A DNA stretch of 64,000 nt from Dehalococcoidia bacterium (GTDB taxonomy: Bacteria > Chloroflexota > Dehalococcoidia > UBA2979). Position 1 is the first letter of the stretch, and every line of letters starts with the position of its first letter. The position numbers and the translations under genes were made by a program. Under the pieces are notes generated by a model, which saw only the letters and a program-made list of their open reading frames with translations, made no database searches and was not told the origin of the DNA. The DNA lies in the NCBI GenBank assembly GCA_023228825.1, contig JALOAL010000007.1, forward strand, positions 98,081 through 162,080, read 5' to 3'. This document shows positions 60,590 to 64,000 of the stretch, in pieces.

Positions 60590-62725
60590 ATGTCCATCAC
60601 CGATTCACGCCGATCGGTCTCCAGGATCGGGTCGCTCGTATCTGTCGCCTTGTTCGCAGCGGTAGCGGCCTGGTTGCTGGTGGCGTCCTCCGTACAGGCC
60701 GAGTCCTACTCCATTGATGTTGAGTGCGATGACGTGGGCTGCTACGAGACGCTGGAAGCGGCACTGACCTCCGGCGCCCTGGTGGCCGGCGACGTGCTCA
60801 CGCTGACCGAGGGCGCCCACGCCGCCCCGACGACCGCCATCGGCATTGACCTCACGATCCGCGGCGCCGGGCGCGACCTCTCCACGATCAGTGGCGACGG
60901 TCAGAGAGCAGCCCTTCAGGTCGTGGGCGCGGCGCTGACGCTGGAGGATCTGACGATCACGGGGGGCGAGTCGCCCGCTGGCGGCGGGGTGGTCTCGAAC
61001 GACGATCTCATCGTCCGCAACGTCCGCTTCGTGGAGAACCTGGCATCGGGAAACAATGACGGCGGCGCGATCAACCATGGCGACGGCGAGTTGACCATCG
61101 AAGATTCACTGTTTGAGGACAACGCTGCCGGGCGTAATGGGGGTGCAGTCGCCGCCGGGGCGAACGCAACCGTCATCATCCGCAGCAGCACATTCACTGG
61201 CAACACGTGCAACCAGGGGGCCGGCTGCGGGCTCTACCTGGCCGGGCCCGGCGCGGTCGAGACGTCACTCTTCGTGAGCCCGGATGGCGACGACGATATC
61301 GACATGAACGGCGGGACGATCTCGACGTCCTCGATCGGTTCGTGGGTGGCGGGCACGGTCGACGCTTCCGGGAACTGGTGGGGCGTGGCGACGCCCGTCG
61401 AGGGCACCCACTACGAATTCGGCGTCACGGTCGACTCCTACCTCTCGAGCATCGACCTCGAGGTGACGCGCCTCACGCCTACCGTCGGCGCCTCGATCAC
61501 CGCGACGGCCACCGTACGCGACGGCAAAGGCGACGCCGTGGTGTTGCCGGTGAGGTACACCGTCAGCGGGACGCACACGGGCGCCTCCACGAGCAGCGCG
61601 GGGGGCCACACGTACGCGGGCACGAGTGCCGGCGGGGACACGGTGCGGGCCAGCGTCGCCTTCGGCGATGGCTCGCAGGCGCCGTCGGTGCCCCTCGAAG
61701 CGAGCGCGGCCGTGACCTGGGGCGCCGCCGCGCCACCACCGCCCGATCCCACACCGACGCCGGTACCCACGGCCGTGCTTACGCCTGACGAGAAGCAGGA
61801 CTTGCTCACGGCCACCGGCGTGATTCCCGACACCGGGGACCCCGGACCGAACTTCCGGCGGAGCCTGGAGGAGACGAACGTCTACGTCCCCACGACGGAG
61901 AGAGGCACCGTGGAGGTCCCCAGCGGGAGCACCATCTCCGCCGACCCCACACCTCCCCCATCGTGGGGTGAAGAGCACGATGAAATGGCGGACGCGCGGG
62001 GGTTGGACACCGAACCCGAGCCCAGGTACACGAACCCATTCCTCGTCGCCCTGGAGGGCGTATTCGACACAATCGTCGAGGCTTTCCGAGGAGTCGCCGA
62101 CTTCATCGCTGACGTACTGGAGACACTCTTCGACTTCGTCCTGGCGACGTGGGCCTTCCTCTTCGGCGAGGGCTCGATCTGGGACGTCTTGTTCCCGTCA
62201 ATGGCGTTTACGGACGAGGGCGCCGAGCCGTCGCCGCCGACGGCTCCGCTCGACGAAGGTGGGCAGACGGTCCTGCGTCTGGAGATCGCCCCGCGCGACC
62301 TGCCTGAGGGCGCCACGGCTGAGGAGGTCGCGCTGGTCTGGCTGGACTCCTCGGTGCCGCGGTGGGTGGAGGTCGAGTCCATCGTCACGCAACTGCCGGA
62401 CGGGAAGTTCGCGATGACCGCATGGGTGAGCCGGACGGCGCTGTACACGGTCATGGCGAGGCCGCTGGAGGACGTCCCGGTCGCCTCCGGGCTGACGCTG
62501 CTCACGTGGCGTGGGGTGGACGGTCAGCCGCCCTCGCGGGCCCTGTTCCACGCGGACGCGCCGGTGCAGGCGGTCTTCCGCCTGGACCCGGAGACGCAGG
62601 AGTGGAGCGTCTACCTCCCGGGTGCGCCGGCCTTCGTGCAGAGCATCGAGGCCCTGCGGGACGGCGATGACCTGGTCGTGCTGGCCTCGGACGAGGGGGC
62701 ATGGAGGATGCGTGCCGTCCGCTGA
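60590..62725 (+). CDS. Large secreted right-handed beta-helix protein, unknown function
   Basis: 711 residues. A signal peptide (hydrophobic near 15-35, ending SSVQA) leads to a right-handed beta-helix of about 190 residues whose rungs read like polymorphic outer-membrane repeats (GGVVSNDDLIVRN, GGAINHGDGELTIEDS, GGAVAAGAN). A beta-sandwich domain follows to about 375, a Pro/Thr stretch (near 385-400), then an unusual hydrophobic/amphipathic block near 505-555 with repeated Phe and acidic residues (VFDTIVEAFRGVADFI), and a final beta domain. No LPXTG or typical anchor is seen; the amphipathic block may bind the membrane. Unknown function, likely cell surface. Confidence 0.8.
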   Translation: MSITDSRRSVSRIGSLVSVALFAAVAAWLLVASSVQAESYSIDVECDDVGCYETLEAALTSGALVAGDVLTLTEGAHAAPTTAIGIDLTIRGAGRDLSTISGDGQRAALQVVGAALTLEDLTITGGESPAGGGVVSNDDLIVRNVRFVENLASGNNDGGAINHGDGELTIEDSLFEDNAAGRNGGAVAAGANATVIIRSSTFTGNTCNQGAGCGLYLAGPGAVETSLFVSPDGDDDIDMNGGTISTSSIGSWVAGTVDASGNWWGVATPVEGTHYEFGVTVDSYLSSIDLEVTRLTPTVGASITATATVRDGKGDAVVLPVRYTVSGTHTGASTSSAGGHTYAGTSAGGDTVRASVAFGDGSQAPSVPLEASAAVTWGAAAPPPPDPTPTPVPTAVLTPDEKQDLLTATGVIPDTGDPGPNFRRSLEETNVYVPTTERGTVEVPSGSTISADPTPPPSWGEEHDEMADARGLDTEPEPRYTNPFLVALEGVFDTIVEAFRGVADFIADVLETLFDFVLATWAFLFGEGSIWDVLFPSMAFTDEGAEPSPPTAPLDEGGQTVLRLEIAPRDLPEGATAEEVALVWLDSSVPRWVEVESIVTQLPDGKFAMTAWVSRTALYTVMARPLEDVPVASGLTLLTWRGVDGQPPSRALFHADAPVQAVFRLDPETQEWSVYLPGAPAFVQSIEALRDGDDLVVLASDEGAWRMRAVR

Positions 62726-62778
62726 CGGCGCGGGTGGCCTCGGGCGGTGTTAGCCTCCCGGCGCAGCCGGAGGGTGAC

Positions 62779-63288
62779 ATGGACGCATACGAGGCGATCA
62801 TCACGAAGCGCGACACGCGCGAGTACGAGGCGCGGCCGGTGGCGGAGGAGCACCTGCAGCGCCTGCTGCAGGCCGCGCGCATGGCCGGGTCCTCCAAGAA
62901 CGAGCAGCCCATCCGGCTGGTGGTGGTGCGCGACCCCATGCAGAAGCAGGCGCTGGCCGCCTGCGGGGACTTCACCGCGCACCTGTCATCGAGTCCCCTC
63001 GTGATCGTGGTGGTGCGTGTGGAGGGCTCGCGGCCGTTTGATGCCGGCCGCACGGCGCAGAACATGATGGTCGCCGCCAACGCGCTGGGCATCGCCTCGT
63101 GTCCGGTGGGCATCCAACACGACGAGCCCGCGCGCGAGGTGCTGGGCCTGCCGGACGACCAGATCGTGGCAATGGCCATCACCCTTGGCTATCCGAAGGG
63201 TGGCGACCGCCCGCAGGGGCGAGGTGAACGCCGCATGTCTCTGGGCGATTTCGTGTCGTACGAGCGCTGGGGGCAGGGCGCGGGGTAG
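62779..63288 (+). CDS. Nitroreductase family protein
   Basis: 169 residues, FMN-dependent oxidoreductase fold. AIITKRDTREYEARPVAEE is the first FMN loop, MAGSSKNEQPIRLVVV the second, and NALGIASCPVGI, then ITLGYPKGG, complete the pattern. GGAGGGTGAC precedes ATG 62779. Substrates of such proteins range from quinones to nitroaromatics. Confidence 0.87.
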   Translation: MDAYEAIITKRDTREYEARPVAEEHLQRLLQAARMAGSSKNEQPIRLVVVRDPMQKQALAACGDFTAHLSSSPLVIVVVRVEGSRPFDAGRTAQNMMVAANALGIASCPVGIQHDEPAREVLGLPDDQIVAMAITLGYPKGGDRPQGRGERRMSLGDFVSYERWGQGAG

Positions 63289-63303
63289 TAGCGCGCGTGC
63301 GCC

Positions 63304-63834
63304 TCAGATGTCGGCGGCGCCGGTGACCTGGGGGGCGCCGGGCGGGCGGTGGAGGTCACGGGCGCGCTGGATGCGCCACATGCAGTCCAGGTCGCGTTCG
63401 TTCATCTCCTTGACATACTGCTGGAGTTCCACCTCCCCGCGGTAGGGGTGGATGCCCACGTGGCGCCAGGAGGAGCCGGCGCTCTGCAGGAGCCACTCCG
63501 TCTCCTCGCGTAGCGCGAGGAACTCCCAGAGCAGTTCCGCCACGTCGCGGGCCTCGTAGCGGCGCTCGTCCGGGCCGTGCATGGCGCGGCGTTCCTCGAT
63601 GCGCGATCCGTCGATGCGCGTGATGGCGGCCAGTGCGGCGTAGTCTTCGCGTTCGGCGTCGCGCAGGTAGCCGATGATCTGCGCCACGGACCACTCGTCG
63701 CCGTCGGCACGGGCGTCCAGCATCTCGTCGTCCATGGACTGCACCAGGCGGGCGATGCGGCGGGCGACCTCGTGCAGCGCCTTCACCAGGTACCGAGGCC
63801 GGTCACCGTGCTGGGCAACGATGTACTGCGGCAT
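63304..63834 (-). CDS. DinB-like four-helix protein
   Basis: 176 residues. The DEWSVAQIIGYLRDAEREDYAA segment has the conserved tryptophan and helix pattern of DinB-2/YfiT proteins, although the usual histidine is tyrosine/leucine here, so metal binding is uncertain. RHVGIHPYRGEVELQQYV near 130 is a second family mark. ATG 63834 follows GGAGG. Convergent with the nitroreductase gene, 15 bp apart. Confidence 0.75.
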   Translation of the reverse strand: MPQYIVAQHGDRPRYLVKALHEVARRIARLVQSMDDEMLDARADGDEWSVAQIIGYLRDAEREDYAALAAITRIDGSRIEERRAMHGPDERRYEARDVAELLWEFLALREETEWLLQSAGSSWRHVGIHPYRGEVELQQYVKEMNERDLDCMWRIQRARDLHRPPGAPQVTGAADI

Positions 63835-63971
63835 GCCTCCATCCAAGCACAGTCCCGCGCCGCTCGCCTAGCATGTCCTATCCCCGAGTAGACGCGACAC
63901 CTCGGCCCCACTAATACGGGACGGCGGTGCATCCTTCGTGTGCTTTCCAGAGCACGAGAGGAGCACCGCCG

Positions 63972-64000
63972 TTGACCACTGATGATGCCCTGTTCCGCTT
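63972..64000 (+). CDS. Start of a further gene cut by the window edge
   Basis: GAGAGGAG lies 11 bases before TTG 63972, and the frame reads TTDDALFR to the edge. TAATAC at about 63912 could be its -10 box. Only nine codons are visible, so no product can be given. Confidence 0.4.

Overview
The window is very GC-rich (about 70% G+C by eye), densely coded on both strands, and reads as a chromosomal core segment. No rRNA, tRNA, CRISPR array, integrase, transposase or phage gene was seen. The gene content fits a high-GC bacterium of the Chloroflexota, although an actinobacterium cannot be excluded. Supporting features are a malyl-CoA lyase beside a SucC-type ligase, a UPF0182 giant membrane protein, nickel superoxide dismutase, a deazaflavin (F420)-type nitroreductase, a four-cysteine ribosomal protein L28, the FakA/DegV/RecG/L28 neighbourhood, a lone nuoB, and many genes that look leaderless. 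The assignment is inferred, not shown.

Layout. 1-2.0 kb: minus-strand pair of an ATP-grasp acyl-CoA ligase beta subunit (cut by the window edge) and malyl-CoA lyase. 2.1-5.1 kb: two membrane proteins (one RDD family) divergent from a membrane-anchored HExxH metalloprotease candidate. 5.2-9.1 kb: class A penicillin-binding protein plus a methyltransferase. 9.3-13.5 kb: gatC-gatA, an alpha/beta hydrolase and citrate synthase. 13.5-17.2 kb: a small membrane protein with a coupled 27-codon CxxC peptide, then trpS and argS. 17.3-18.7 kb: a 21-bp perfect inverted repeat and an EAL protein. 18.7-24.7 kb: recG, a DegV (FakB-like) protein, FakA and, divergently, rpmB. 24.7-26.7 kb: small enzymes, a 21-residue membrane peptide and a decayed histidine-kinase fragment.

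26.7-40 kb is a minus-strand arginine biosynthesis region (argJ, argB, argD, argG, argH, then rpe) interleaved with UPF0182, an orphan multi-domain sensor kinase and a VapBC-type toxin-antitoxin pair; argC and argF are absent. 40-46.3 kb: acetyltransferase, an orphan Tat/lipoprotein peptide-binding protein, endonuclease III, an LprG-like lipoprotein and an MFS exporter. 47-48.8 kb: groEL without groES, under a perfect CIRCE operator.

48.9-56 kb is a metal/redox section. It holds an HDOD protein, a signal peptidase next to the nickel superoxide dismutase precursor it probably matures, a lipoprotein with two degenerate cupredoxin-like domains, a lone NuoB, cysteine desulfurase, a divergent SufR-like Fe-S regulator with a dyad at its promoter, and an A-type Fe-S carrier. 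56-64 kb carries EVE, PspC, DinB (two), GNAT, thioredoxin-fold DUF255 and nitroreductase proteins, and a large secreted beta-helix protein.

No single unmistakable new defence or mobile system is visible. The most interesting signals are the recurrent -10 box placed 6-8 nt before ATG (leaderless expression), the Fe-S/NiSOD redox block with its regulator dyad, the 21-bp inverted repeat, and the arginine/UPF0182/sensor-kinase interleaving.
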